A DNA stretch of 40,905 nucleotides from positions 1 through 40,905 of the forward strand of contig JACPCG010000167.1 of assembly GCA_016179925.1 (NCBI GenBank). The letters run 5' to 3'. Shown piece after piece: positions 28,987 to 36,825 of this stretch. Every line of letters begins with the position of its first letter. Within the stretch, counting starts at the first letter, position 1. The DNA comes from Candidatus Rokuibacteriota bacterium. GTDB taxonomy: Bacteria; Methylomirabilota; Methylomirabilia; Rokubacteriales; CSP1-6. The notes beneath the pieces are model-generated. The model made no database searches, was not told the DNA's origin, and was given only the letters and a program-made list of their open reading frames with translations. Both the position numbers and the translations under genes were made by a program.

Positions 28987-30494
28987 ACGTCGCCCACCTG
29001 CTCGACCTGCACGCGCACGAGCGGCCCGACGCGCCCGCCGTCGTCGGTGGCGGCGGTCCGCTTTCCTGGCGCGCACTCCGCGAGCGCGTGACGCGGCTGG
29101 CGGGCGGTCTCGCGGCCCGCGGCGTCGCACGCGGCGATCGCGTGGCGGTCCTCGCCGCCAACGACGCGCGCTACTTCGAGATCTACCTGGCGCTCGCCTG
29201 GCTCGGCGCGCTCGTGGTCCCGCTCAACACTCGCCTCGCCCCCGCGGAGATCGCCCTTCAGCTCGCGGACGCGGAGGCGCGGCTCTGGCTCGTGGGCGAC
29301 TCACTCGCCGCGCTCGCCGATGCGGTGACGCCGCAGCCAGCGCGGCTGGCGCTCGGCGATCCGTCGCTGCTCGCCGGCGTGCCCGTGGACACTTCCGCGG
29401 CCCTCGTCCCCGAGGACACGCTCGGCATCTTCTACACCGGCGGCACGACGGGCCTCCCCAAGGGCGTGATGCTCACCCACGGCAACGCGCTGGCGAACTC
29501 GCGCCACGTGATGCGCGCGATCGGCTACCGCGCGGAGGACCTCCACCTCCACGCCGCGCCCATCTTCCACCTGGCCGATCTCGGCCATCTGTGGGCGGTC
29601 GCGCTGGCGGGCGGCGCGCACGCCTTCGTGCCGTCGTACTCGCCCGAGACCTTCTGCGAGGCGATGGAGCGGACGCGCGCGACCGTGGGCGTGCTCGCGC
29701 CCGCCATGGTCACCGCGCTCGTGCGGTTCGCGGACCTCGGGATGTACGACCTCTCGCGCTGGCGCGTGCTGGTCTACGGCGGCTCGCCGATCACCGAGGA
29801 GACGCTGCGCCGGGCCCTCGCGGTGCTCCCGTGCCGCCTCTGGCAGGGGTACGGCCAGACGGAGGCCACGCACACCGTCTGCTTCATGACGCCCGAGATG
29901 CACGACTTGGCACTCGCGCGCCCGGCGCTCGCGCGCTCGTGCGGGCGCCCGATCGCGGGCGTCGAGGTGAGGGTGGTGGATGCGGACCTCGACCCGGTGA
30001 AGCCGGGCGAGTCGGGCGAGATCGTCGTCCGGGGTCCGACGGTGATGAAGGGCTACTGGAAGCGGCCGGCGGAGACGGCGGAGGCCCTCGCCGGCGGCTG
30101 GCTCAGGACGGGCGACGTCGCGACCGTGGACGCCGACGGCTTCGTCTACATCCTCGACCGGAAGAAGGACATGGTCATCACGGGCGGCGAGAACGTCTAC
30201 TCGGTCGAGGTCGAGAACGCGCTCGCGAGCCATCCCGCCGTGGCGGACGCGGGCGTCATCGGCGTGCCCGACGAGACCTGGGGAGAGCGCGTCCACGCGG
30301 TGGTCGTGTTGCGCCCGGGCAGTCGAGCGACGCCCGAGGAGCTTCAGGCGCACTGCCGGAGGCTGATCGGCGGCTACAAGGTGCCGAAGACCGTCGAGTT
30401 CGCGGAGGCGCTCCCCCGCACGCCGAGCGGTAAGATCCAGAAGGCCACGCTGCGCGAGCCCTACTGGCGCGGGCTCTCGCGGAAGGTATCGTGA
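28983..30494 (+). CDS. AMP-forming acyl-CoA synthetase/ligase
   Basis: 503 aa from a GTG at 28983. It activates a carboxylic acid to acyl-AMP and then acyl-CoA. Motifs in order: FYTGGTTGLPKGVMLTH (150-166), the phosphate-binding loop; YGQTEATHTVCF (about 297-308); GEIVVRGPTVMKGYW; GWLRTGDVATVDADGFVYIL with the ribose-binding Asp; DRKKDMVITGGENVYSVEVE, the hinge; and RTPSGKIQK with the catalytic Lys near 484. This is the complete set for a fatty-acyl or aryl-CoA ligase; substrate is not evident. It lies behind the RHH-like gene and before an unrelated toxin-antitoxin pair. Confidence 0.93.
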   Translation: MNVAHLLDLHAHERPDAPAVVGGGGPLSWRALRERVTRLAGGLAARGVARGDRVAVLAANDARYFEIYLALAWLGALVVPLNTRLAPAEIALQLADAEARLWLVGDSLAALADAVTPQPARLALGDPSLLAGVPVDTSAALVPEDTLGIFYTGGTTGLPKGVMLTHGNALANSRHVMRAIGYRAEDLHLHAAPIFHLADLGHLWAVALAGGAHAFVPSYSPETFCEAMERTRATVGVLAPAMVTALVRFADLGMYDLSRWRVLVYGGSPITEETLRRALAVLPCRLWQGYGQTEATHTVCFMTPEMHDLALARPALARSCGRPIAGVEVRVVDADLDPVKPGESGEIVVRGPTVMKGYWKRPAETAEALAGGWLRTGDVATVDADGFVYILDRKKDMVITGGENVYSVEVENALASHPAVADAGVIGVPDETWGERVHAVVVLRPGSRATPEELQAHCRRLIGGYKVPKTVEFAEALPRTPSGKIQKATLREPYWRGLSRKVS

Positions 30495-30554
30495 GGTAAG
30501 CTGAACGCCGGCCCAGGGAACGAAGCCCACCCGGCGTATCGGCGCGATCACCCG

Positions 30555-30560
30555 TATAAT
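30555..30560 (+). promoter_or_regulatory. -10 element of the mntA-hepT pair
   Basis: A perfect TATAAT, 7 nt before the ATG at 30568. The -35 region (CGGCGT at 17 nt) is poor. Transcription starting at the ATG would give a leaderless mRNA. Confidence 0.45.
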
Positions 30561-30567
30561 CGGCGCT

Positions 30568-30972
30568 ATGGCCACCGATGCCGACTTCGACCGGATCGCG
30601 CGTGCATACGGGATCCGCCTGCTCGTGCAGTTCGGGTCGTCCGTCACCGGGAAGGTCCATCCGCGCAGCGACGTCGATCTCGGGGTGTTGCTCGAGCGAC
30701 CCGGCCTCACCCCGGCGGAGCACGCCGGACTCCTCCATGATCTGCAGGGTCTCTTTCCCGACCACGAGGTGGATCTCGCCATCCTGAACCACGCGGACCC
30801 CCTCTTCCTCAGGAAAGTTACCGAGCATTGCTGGCTGCTGCACGGGCCGCCGACGGACTTCCAGCGTCTCAAGCTCCATGCCTTCAAGCGCTACCAGGAT
30901 CACCGGCGTTACCTCGACCTCGAGCGGCAGTACGTCGCCCGAGCCCTGAGCGACCCGGGGGCACGTGGTTGA
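30568..30972 (+). CDS. mntA: MntA-type nucleotidyltransferase antitoxin
   Basis: 134 aa from the ATG at 30568. GSSVTGKVHPRSDVDLGVL is a perfect GSx10DxD nucleotidyltransferase motif (about 24-38), with a third carboxylate in HEVDLAIL (about 69). In type VII toxin-antitoxin systems MntA inactivates HepT by adding AMP units to a Tyr near the HepT active site. The last 8 nt overlap the hepT-like gene, as is usual for this pair. Antitoxin identity is by family and neighbour. Confidence 0.9.
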   Translation: MATDADFDRIARAYGIRLLVQFGSSVTGKVHPRSDVDLGVLLERPGLTPAEHAGLLHDLQGLFPDHEVDLAILNHADPLFLRKVTEHCWLLHGPPTDFQRLKLHAFKRYQDHRRYLDLERQYVARALSDPGARG

Positions 30973-31390
30973 CCGCGACCTCGTCACCCGCAAGATGGCG
31001 CTGATCCTGGCCGACCTGCGCGCCGTCGTGCCGGTCGCCGAGAAGCCGCTGGAGGAGTACCTCGCAAGCGCGAACGATGAGATCCTGGCTGAGCGCTACC
31101 TGGAGCGGATGATCGGCCGAATGATCGACATCAACTACCACCTGATCACGGAGGCCGGCCACGCGCCGCCGCGGGACTACTACGAGTCATTCACACAGCT
31201 CGCGAAGCTGCGGGTCCTGCCGCCGGCGTTCGCCTCCCAGATCGCGGCCTGCGCGGGTCTCAGGAACCGGCTCGTCCACGAGTACGACGAGATCGACCCG
31301 CGGCGCGTCCACGAGGGTCTCCAGGCCGCCGTCCGCGACATTCCCGAGTATCTGCGGCGCGTCCAAGAGCATCTAGAGAGCGCGCCGTAG
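30965..31390 (+). CDS. hepT: HepT-type HEPN ribonuclease toxin
   Basis: 141 aa from a GTG at 30965, overlapping mntA by 8 nt. It is all-helical, of the DUF86/HepT family: ERYLERMIGRMIDINYHLIT (about 43-62) and the nuclease motif RNRLVHEY (about 99-106), a full Rx4HxY. The Arg and His form the RNase site, and the Tyr is the residue AMPylated by MntA in studied systems. All required residues are present, so the pair looks functional, unlike the ParE pair at 17468-17985. Confidence 0.9.
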   Translation: MVDRDLVTRKMALILADLRAVVPVAEKPLEEYLASANDEILAERYLERMIGRMIDINYHLITEAGHAPPRDYYESFTQLAKLRVLPPAFASQIAACAGLRNRLVHEYDEIDPRRVHEGLQAAVRDIPEYLRRVQEHLESAP

Positions 31391-31567
31391 CCGCGCTCGG
31401 CGTGGGCGGGTCCTCGCTCGCTCGAGAAGTGCCGGCGGGCTGCAAGCTCTCGTGCAGCCTGAGTCGACCTGGCCCGATGAGCAGTCGGTGTGCGTGAAAG
31501 CACAGCCGGGAGCAGTCGGTCACCGAGCAATAGGCTCTCGTAGTCAGCCGACCACTTTCGTCCGCGA

Positions 31568-31867
31568 TACCCGATCCTCGACATCGTGCGCGCCAACTGC
31601 GGCGTCGGCGAGGCCGACACGCCCGAGACCGTCGCCGACAAGGTGCGCGTCGCCCTCCACGAGCTGGGGATGGACGCGGAGGCGGCCGCGCCCTACGTGC
31701 TGTCCCTCGATCTCACCGCCGTGGCCCACGCCGAGGGCGATGCGGCCGCCACGCGGTCGAGCCTGCGCGAGGCGCACGCCCTGTTCGCCTCGCTCGGGGC
31801 CTCGAGGGACGTCGCGCGCGCCGAAGCGCTCGCGCGATCCTTGGGCATCCCGGACGCGATGGGGTAG
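31568..31867 (+). pseudogene. Internally deleted remnant of a cyclase/AAA-ATPase/TPR protein
   Basis: The frame reads RYPILDIVRANCGVGEADTP, then ETVADKVRVALHELGMDAEA and APYVLSL, matching the middle of AAA/TPR regulators like that at 3372-6763. It then jumps to LREAHALFASLGASRDVARA, EALARSLG and stop, the usual TPR C-terminus. No ATG or N-terminal domains exist; the first possible start is a GTG at 31586. The join is in frame, so a product of about 93 aa could be made but would lack the ATPase and cyclase. The 177 nt before it (31391-31567) hold nothing I recognise. Confidence 0.6.
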
Positions 31868-31894
31868 GATGAGAGCCTTCGAGGAGGCAGAGCG

Positions 31895-32965
31895 ATGACG
31901 AGCCCCATCATCACCGAGGCGGTCCGGGCGCTGATCGAGCGGCGGGACCTGACGCGCATCGAGGCTGCCGCCGCGATGGACGCGATCATGTCGGGCGCGG
32001 CGACGAACGCCCAGATCGCCGCCTTCCTGACGGCGCTGCGCATGAAGGGCGAGACCGTCGAGGAGCTGATCGGCTTCGCCCAGGTGATGCGCCAGAAGGC
32101 GGTCAAGATCCGCACCCACGTGGACGAGGTCGCGGGCCTCACCGGCACCGACCGCGACATGCTCATCGACACGTGCGGCACGGGCGGTGACGCCGCGGGG
32201 ACGTTCAACGTCTCGACGGCGACCGCCTTCGTCGTGGCGGGCTCGGGGCTCCGCGTCGCCAAGCACGGCAACCGCTCGGTGTCCTCGCTCTGCGGCTCGG
32301 CCGACGTGGTCGAGACGCTCGGCATCAACCTCGACCTCGCCCCGCCAAAGGTCGCGCGCTGCGTGGACGAGGTCGGCATCGGCTTCCTCTACGCGCCGCT
32401 GCTGCACACGGCGATGAAGCACGTCATGGCGGCGCGGCGCGAGATGGGCGTGCGCACGGTGTTCAACATGCTGGGGCCCCTCACCAACCCCGCCGGCGCC
32501 AACGCCCAGGTCATCGGCGTCTACGCCGCCGCGCTCACCGAGCCCCTCGCGCGCGTCCTGGCCGAGCTGGGCACCCACCGCGCCTTCGTCGTCCACGGCG
32601 CCGACGGCCTCGACGAGATCTCCAACACGGGCGAGAGCCGGATCTCGGAGGTGCGCGAGGGCGTCGTGCGGACCTTCACCGTGCGGCCCGAGGACTTCGG
32701 GATGCCGCGCGCGTCCATCGGCGATCTGCTCGGCGGCGACCGCGAGCAGAACGCCGAGATCATCCGCGCGATCCTCGGCGGCGAGCCCGGCCCCAAGCGC
32801 GACATCGTGCTCATGAACGCCTCCGCGGCGCTCGTCGCCGGCGGCCGGGCGCGCGATCTGAAGGAAGGCGTGGAGCTGGCCGCCCGCTCGATCGATTCCG
32901 GGGCGGCGCGCGGCAAGCTCGAGCGCCTCATCACGCTCAGCCGGGAGCTCGCCCAGGAGAAGTAG
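31895..32965 (+). CDS. trpD: Anthranilate phosphoribosyltransferase
   Basis: 356 aa. The ATG at 31895 has GAGGAGG 9 nt upstream; TAGGAT at 31865-31870 may be its -10. It transfers phosphoribosyl from PRPP to anthranilate, the second step of tryptophan synthesis. DTCGTGGDAAGTFNVST (about 92-108) is the PRPP diphosphate loop and KHGNRSVSSLCGSADVVETLG (in pieces, 123-143) the anthranilate side. FNMLGPLTNPAGANAQVIGV and the DExxxxGxSxxxE-like region DEISNTGESRISEVREG are also intact. No other trp gene is near, so it is an isolated copy. Confidence 0.93.
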   Translation: MTSPIITEAVRALIERRDLTRIEAAAAMDAIMSGAATNAQIAAFLTALRMKGETVEELIGFAQVMRQKAVKIRTHVDEVAGLTGTDRDMLIDTCGTGGDAAGTFNVSTATAFVVAGSGLRVAKHGNRSVSSLCGSADVVETLGINLDLAPPKVARCVDEVGIGFLYAPLLHTAMKHVMAARREMGVRTVFNMLGPLTNPAGANAQVIGVYAAALTEPLARVLAELGTHRAFVVHGADGLDEISNTGESRISEVREGVVRTFTVRPEDFGMPRASIGDLLGGDREQNAEIIRAILGGEPGPKRDIVLMNASAALVAGGRARDLKEGVELAARSIDSGAARGKLERLITLSRELAQEK

Positions 32966-33090
32966 CCCCGGCCCTTGCGCCGACGCGGCTCCCGGCCCTA
33001 GAATGGGGCCGTCGCGGCGCGCTTGGCCGCGTTGCCGTTCGAGTCTTTTCCCGTGCTCCAGCGCTCCCGCGACGCGCCTGGCGCGGTAGA

Positions 33091-33100
33091 GTTCTAGAAC
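33091..33100. promoter_or_regulatory. Palindrome GTTCTAGAAC upstream of the GntR gene
   Basis: A perfect 10-bp palindrome 67 bp before the GTG at 33168, overlapping a -10-like TAGAGT (33088-33093). GntR-family dimers bind short palindromes of this kind, so it is a candidate autoregulatory operator. TTGCGC (32975-32980), 18-nt spacer, TAGAAT (32999-33004) is a second possible promoter further upstream. Confidence 0.35.
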
Positions 33101-33167
33101 ACCGTGGCAGTGCGAACTGAGCGGCTCGCGGCGCGAGTTCGAGCGGTGAAATGGTCCGGATGATGAG

Positions 33168-33926
33168 GTGGGTGGCGTCAGGGTGAACGGCAAGATCAAC
33201 GGTCGGGTGCCCCGCTACCACCGGATCGCCGAAGCGCTGCGCGGGCGGATCCGCGGTGGCGAGCTCCAGCCCGGCGCCCGGCTCGACAACCAGCGGCGGC
33301 TCGCGAAGAGCTTCGGCGTGACGCTGATGACCCTGCGCCAGGCGCTCGAGCTGCTCGATCGCGAACACCTGATCACCCGCCGTCACGGCCTCGGCACGTT
33401 CGTCGCCGCGCCGTCCATCGACTACGACATCCTCAATCTCCGCCGCTTTGCAGGCGATCTCCAGGCCAAGGGCGAGCACGTGGCGACGCGGCTCCTCGGG
33501 ACGCGCTTCGCCGTCCCCGACCGTCGCATCACGGACGCCCTCGGTCTTGCGCCGCGGGCGCGGGTGCTCGTCGTCGAACGCCTGCGCCTCGTGGACGGCC
33601 ATCCGATGAGTCTCCAGCGCTCGTTCCTGCCCGGCCGTATCGGCGACGAGGTCATCCGCGCGGACCTGGTGCACACGCCCCTCCACCAGGTGCTCGAGTT
33701 CAAGCTGGGCCTCGTCATCGAGCGCGCGAGCGAGACGGTCTCGGCGGTGCGCCTCGGCCGCAGTGAGGCGCGCGAGCTCGGCTGCCGCGCCGGGGCCCCG
33801 GCGTTCGAGTCCGAACGGGTGTCCTACGACGCCGGCGGCGCGTCCGTTGTCTTCGACCGCGTGTTCATCCCGGGCGACCGGTTCCGGATCACCCGGGAAC
33901 TCCACTACGAAGGAGCGACTTCATGA
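33168..33926 (+). CDS. GntR-family (HutC/UTRA) transcriptional regulator of the downstream catabolic operon
   Basis: 252 aa from a GTG at 33168 (GTG at 33183 also possible; no good ribosome site for either). The winged helix is at about 15-75: YHRIAEALRGRIRGGELQPG, NQRRLAKSFGVTLMTLRQAL, HLITRRHGLGTFVA. The C-terminal UTRA ligand domain spans about 95-245, with LVVERLRLVDGHPMSLQRSF and SYDAGGASVVFDRVFIPGDR. Ligands of such regulators are small acids or acyl-type metabolites. The stop overlaps the etfB start (ATGA), so it is part of the operon it probably controls. Confidence 0.9.
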   Translation: MGGVRVNGKINGRVPRYHRIAEALRGRIRGGELQPGARLDNQRRLAKSFGVTLMTLRQALELLDREHLITRRHGLGTFVAAPSIDYDILNLRRFAGDLQAKGEHVATRLLGTRFAVPDRRITDALGLAPRARVLVVERLRLVDGHPMSLQRSFLPGRIGDEVIRADLVHTPLHQVLEFKLGLVIERASETVSAVRLGRSEARELGCRAGAPAFESERVSYDAGGASVVFDRVFIPGDRFRITRELHYEGATS

Positions 33927-34702
33927 AGATCCTGGTCGCCATCAAGCAAGTGCCCGACACGGCGACGCAGGTGAAGATCGGCGCCGACCCGCGCGCGATC
34001 GACACCGCGGGCATCACGTGGATCGTCTCGCCCTATGACGAGTTCGCCGTCGAGGAGGCCCTGCGCGTCAAGGAAAAGCGCGGCCAGGGCGAGGTGGTCG
34101 CGGTCTCGCTCGGTCCCGACCGCGTGAAGGAGGCGCTGCGCTCCTGCCTCGCGATGGGCTGCGACCGCGCGATCCACCTGAACGATCCCGCGTGGAACGG
34201 CGCCGACACGCTCGCGACGGCGAAGGCCCTCGCGGCGGTCATCAAGCAGGAGGCGCCGCAGCTCGTGCTCTCCGGGCGCCAGGCGATCGACGACGACATG
34301 GGCGCGGTGACGGCGCAGCTCGCGGAGCTGCTCGGCTGGCCCTGCGCGTACTGGATCATGGAGGAGGCCATCGACGCCGACGGCAAGACGGTCCGCGCCG
34401 CGCGCCAGATGGAAGGCGGGGTCGAGGTCTTCGACCTCCCGCTGCCCGCGATCCTCGCCGCTCAGAAGGGGCTGAACGAGCCCAGGTACCCGACGCTGAA
34501 GGGCATCATGGGTGCCAAGAAAAAGGAGATCCGGGACGTGAAGGCCGCCGACCTCGGGCTCGCGGCCGAGCCGGCGCAGCTCTCGATCGTCGGACTCGAG
34601 GCGCCCCCGCCCCGGCCCCCGGGGCGCGTCATCCAGGGCGACGTGCCGACGGCGGTCAAGGAGCTCGTGCGCGCGCTTCGCGAAGACGCGAAGGCCATTT
34701 GA
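33923..34702 (+). CDS. etfB: Electron transfer flavoprotein beta subunit
   Basis: 259 aa from the ATG at 33923, with AGGAG upstream inside the GntR gene. MKILVAIKQVPDTATQVKIG is the invariant ETF-beta start. It also has DEFAVEEALRVKE, GADTLATAKALAA, SGRQAIDDDMGAVTAQLAEL (AMP site) and the beta-subunit signature around LPAILAAQKGLNEPRYPTLK, followed by GIMGAKKKEI, the recognition loop that contacts acyl-CoA dehydrogenases. With EtfA it carries electrons from the two acyl-CoA dehydrogenases of this operon to the quinone pool. Confidence 0.95.
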   Translation: MKILVAIKQVPDTATQVKIGADPRAIDTAGITWIVSPYDEFAVEEALRVKEKRGQGEVVAVSLGPDRVKEALRSCLAMGCDRAIHLNDPAWNGADTLATAKALAAVIKQEAPQLVLSGRQAIDDDMGAVTAQLAELLGWPCAYWIMEEAIDADGKTVRAARQMEGGVEVFDLPLPAILAAQKGLNEPRYPTLKGIMGAKKKEIRDVKAADLGLAAEPAQLSIVGLEAPPPRPPGRVIQGDVPTAVKELVRALREDAKAI

Positions 34703-34711
34703 GAGGGGACC

Positions 34712-35673
34712 ATGCCGAACGCATTCTGGTGCATCGTTGAGGACGACCGGCAGGGGATGCCGAAGAAGGTGATGTCGGAGGTGATTGGAGAGGCCGCGCG
34801 CCTTGCGGGCGGCCAGGTCGAGGCCGTGTGGCTCACCGACAGGGCGAGCGCCGCCGGGCTCAAGCAGCTCGGCGAGTGGGGCGCCACCCGCGTGTGGCTC
34901 CTCGAGAACGCGGCGTACGCGCCGTACCGCAGCGAGGTGTGGGCGGGCGCCGTCGCCGAGCTGGCGGCGAAGGAGTCGCCGAAGGCGATCTTCGGCCCGG
35001 TGACGAGCCGCGGCTCGCCGCGCGGCTCGGCGTCGGCCTCGCGGCCGACTGCGTCGGCTTCGCGATGGAGGGCGACAGGCTCGTCGCGACCCGCCCGATC
35101 TACGCGGGCAAGCTTCTGTCGAAGGTGGCGTGGGCGAAGGAGCCGTGGGTCGCCACGCTCCGGCCGAACGTCTTCCGCCCGGCGGAGGCCCAGCCGGGCA
35201 GGACCGCCGCGGTCGAGCGCCCGTCCCCGTCGGCACCGGCGGCGATCATGAAGTTCGTCGAGCGGCGCGAGGACGTCTCCACGGGACTGCCCGAGCTGGC
35301 CGAGGCGGAGACCGTCGTCTCCGGCGGCCGCGGCATGAAGGGCCCCGAGAACTACGTCATCCTCGAGGACCTCGCGCGCGTCATCGGCGCCGCCGTCGGC
35401 GCCTCGCGCGCGGCGGTGGACGCGGGGTGGCGGCCGCACCGCTTCCAGATCGGCCAGACGGGCCGGACGATCTCGCCGAAGCTCTACCTCGGCTTCGGGG
35501 TCTCCGGCGCGATCCAGCACCTCGCGGGCATGCGGACCTCCAAGGTCATCGTCGCGGTGAACAAGGATCCCGAGGCGCCGATCTTCAAGGTCGCCGACTA
35601 CGGCATCGTCGCGGACCTCTTCGAGGTGGTGCCGGCGCTGACGGCGGAATTCAAGAAGCTGTTGGAGAAATGA
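34712..35673 (+). CDS. etfA: Electron transfer flavoprotein alpha subunit, interrupted by a frameshift
   Basis: Starts at the ATG at 34712 with GAGAGGGG upstream. The first frame carries [20 protein letters not shown] to AIFGPVTSR, ending at about 35009-35014. The protein resumes in another frame with [20 protein letters not shown] and continues to TGA at 35673. That half has the FAD-binding core: [54 protein letters not shown], and [15 protein letters not shown]. Loss of 3n+1 nt at the join (perhaps about five residues plus one base) would explain it. The rest is well conserved and etfB and the dehydrogenase are intact, so an assembly error or a very recent mutation is likely. Its last 4 nt overlap the next gene. 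Confidence 0.88.
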
Positions 35674-36812
35674 AGCTCGAGCTCAGCGACGAGCAGCAGA
35701 TGATCCAGGCGATGGCGCGGGAGTTCGCCGAGACGGCGATCCGTCCCATTGCCGCCGAGATCGACCGCGAGGCGCGCTTTCCGCACGAGACGGTGAAGCG
35801 CATGGGCGAGCTCGGCCTCATGGGGATCGCGATCCCCGAGCAGTGGGGCGGGAGCGGGAGCGACACGGTGGCGTACGTCGTGGCCCTCGAGGAGATCGCG
35901 AAGGCGTGCGCGAGCCACGCCGTCATCATGTCGGTCAACAACTCGCTCTACGGGGACCCCGTGCTGAAGTACGGCACGGACGCCCAGCGCGAGCGCTTCC
36001 TCCGGCCCGTGGCGTCCGGCCACGCGCAGGGCTGCTTCGCGCTCACCGAGCCGCAGGCGGGCTCGGACGCGACGAACCAGCACACGCTCGCGGTCCGGGA
36101 CGGCGACCACTACGTGCTGAACGGCCGGAAGCTTTTCATCACCACCGGCCGGGAGGCGTCCTTCGCGCTGGTGTTCGGCCAGACCGACCGGACCAAGGGC
36201 GCCCGCGGCATCTCGGCCTTCGTCGTCGAGAAGGGCGCGCCCGGCTTCACGGTGTCGAAGACGGAGGACAAGCTCGGCATCCGCGCCTCGGACACCGCCG
36301 AGCTCGTCTTCGACGACTGCCGCGTGCCGGCGGCGAACCGCCTCGGTGAGGAGGGCATGGGGTTCAAGATCGCGATGGCGGCGCTCGACGGCGGGCGGAT
36401 CGGCATCGCCGCCCAGGCCCTCGGCATCGCGGCCGGCGCCTACGAGCGGTCGCTCGCCTACGCGCGCGAGAGGAAATCGTTCGGCGTGCCGATCGGCGAG
36501 CACCAGATGGTCCAGTGGATGCTCGCCGACATGGCGACGGCGATCGAGGGGGCGCGCCTCCTCACGCTGCGTGCCGCCGCGCTGAAGGACGCCGGCAAGC
36601 CCTTCGGCACCGCGGCGGCGATGGCGAAGCTCTTCGCCGCCGAGACCGCCATGAAGGTGACGACCGACGCCATCCAGGTGCACGGCGGCTACGGCTTCAT
36701 CAAGGAGTACGAGGTGGAGCGCTACTTTCGCGACGCGAAGATCACGCAGATCTACGAGGGCACCTCCCAGATCCAGAAGCTCGTGATCGCGCGCGAGGTG
36801 CTGGGCCGGTGA
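35670..36812 (+). CDS. Short-chain acyl-CoA dehydrogenase
   Basis: 380 aa; the ATG at 35670 overlaps the etfA stop (ATGA). It introduces a trans double bond into a short acyl-CoA, with FAD as cofactor and ETF as acceptor. [19 protein letters not shown] (about 123-141) and [19 protein letters not shown] are the FAD/substrate strands; [20 protein letters not shown] and [20 protein letters not shown] follow. IHGGYGF-type [20 protein letters not shown] is present, and the catalytic Glu363 lies in [10 protein letters not shown], the butyryl/short-branched-chain position. Between etf and the acyl-CoA mutase, butyryl-CoA or isobutyryl-CoA are the likely substrates. Confidence 0.93.
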   Translation: MKLELSDEQQMIQAMAREFAETAIRPIAAEIDREARFPHETVKRMGELGLMGIAIPEQWGGSGSDTVAYVVALEEIAKACASHAVIMSVNNSLYGDPVLKYGTDAQRERFLRPVASGHAQGCFALTEPQAGSDATNQHTLAVRDGDHYVLNGRKLFITTGREASFALVFGQTDRTKGARGISAFVVEKGAPGFTVSKTEDKLGIRASDTAELVFDDCRVPAANRLGEEGMGFKIAMAALDGGRIGIAAQALGIAAGAYERSLAYARERKSFGVPIGEHQMVQWMLADMATAIEGARLLTLRAAALKDAGKPFGTAAAMAKLFAAETAMKVTTDAIQVHGGYGFIKEYEVERYFRDAKITQIYEGTSQIQKLVIAREVLGR

Positions 36813-36825
36813 GCCGGAGGCGGGG

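Noticed and set aside
33001-33167. A small RNA or tRNA between trpD and the GntR gene
   Set aside because: Only weak local pairing and no conserved motif. I see only promoter-like boxes and one palindrome.
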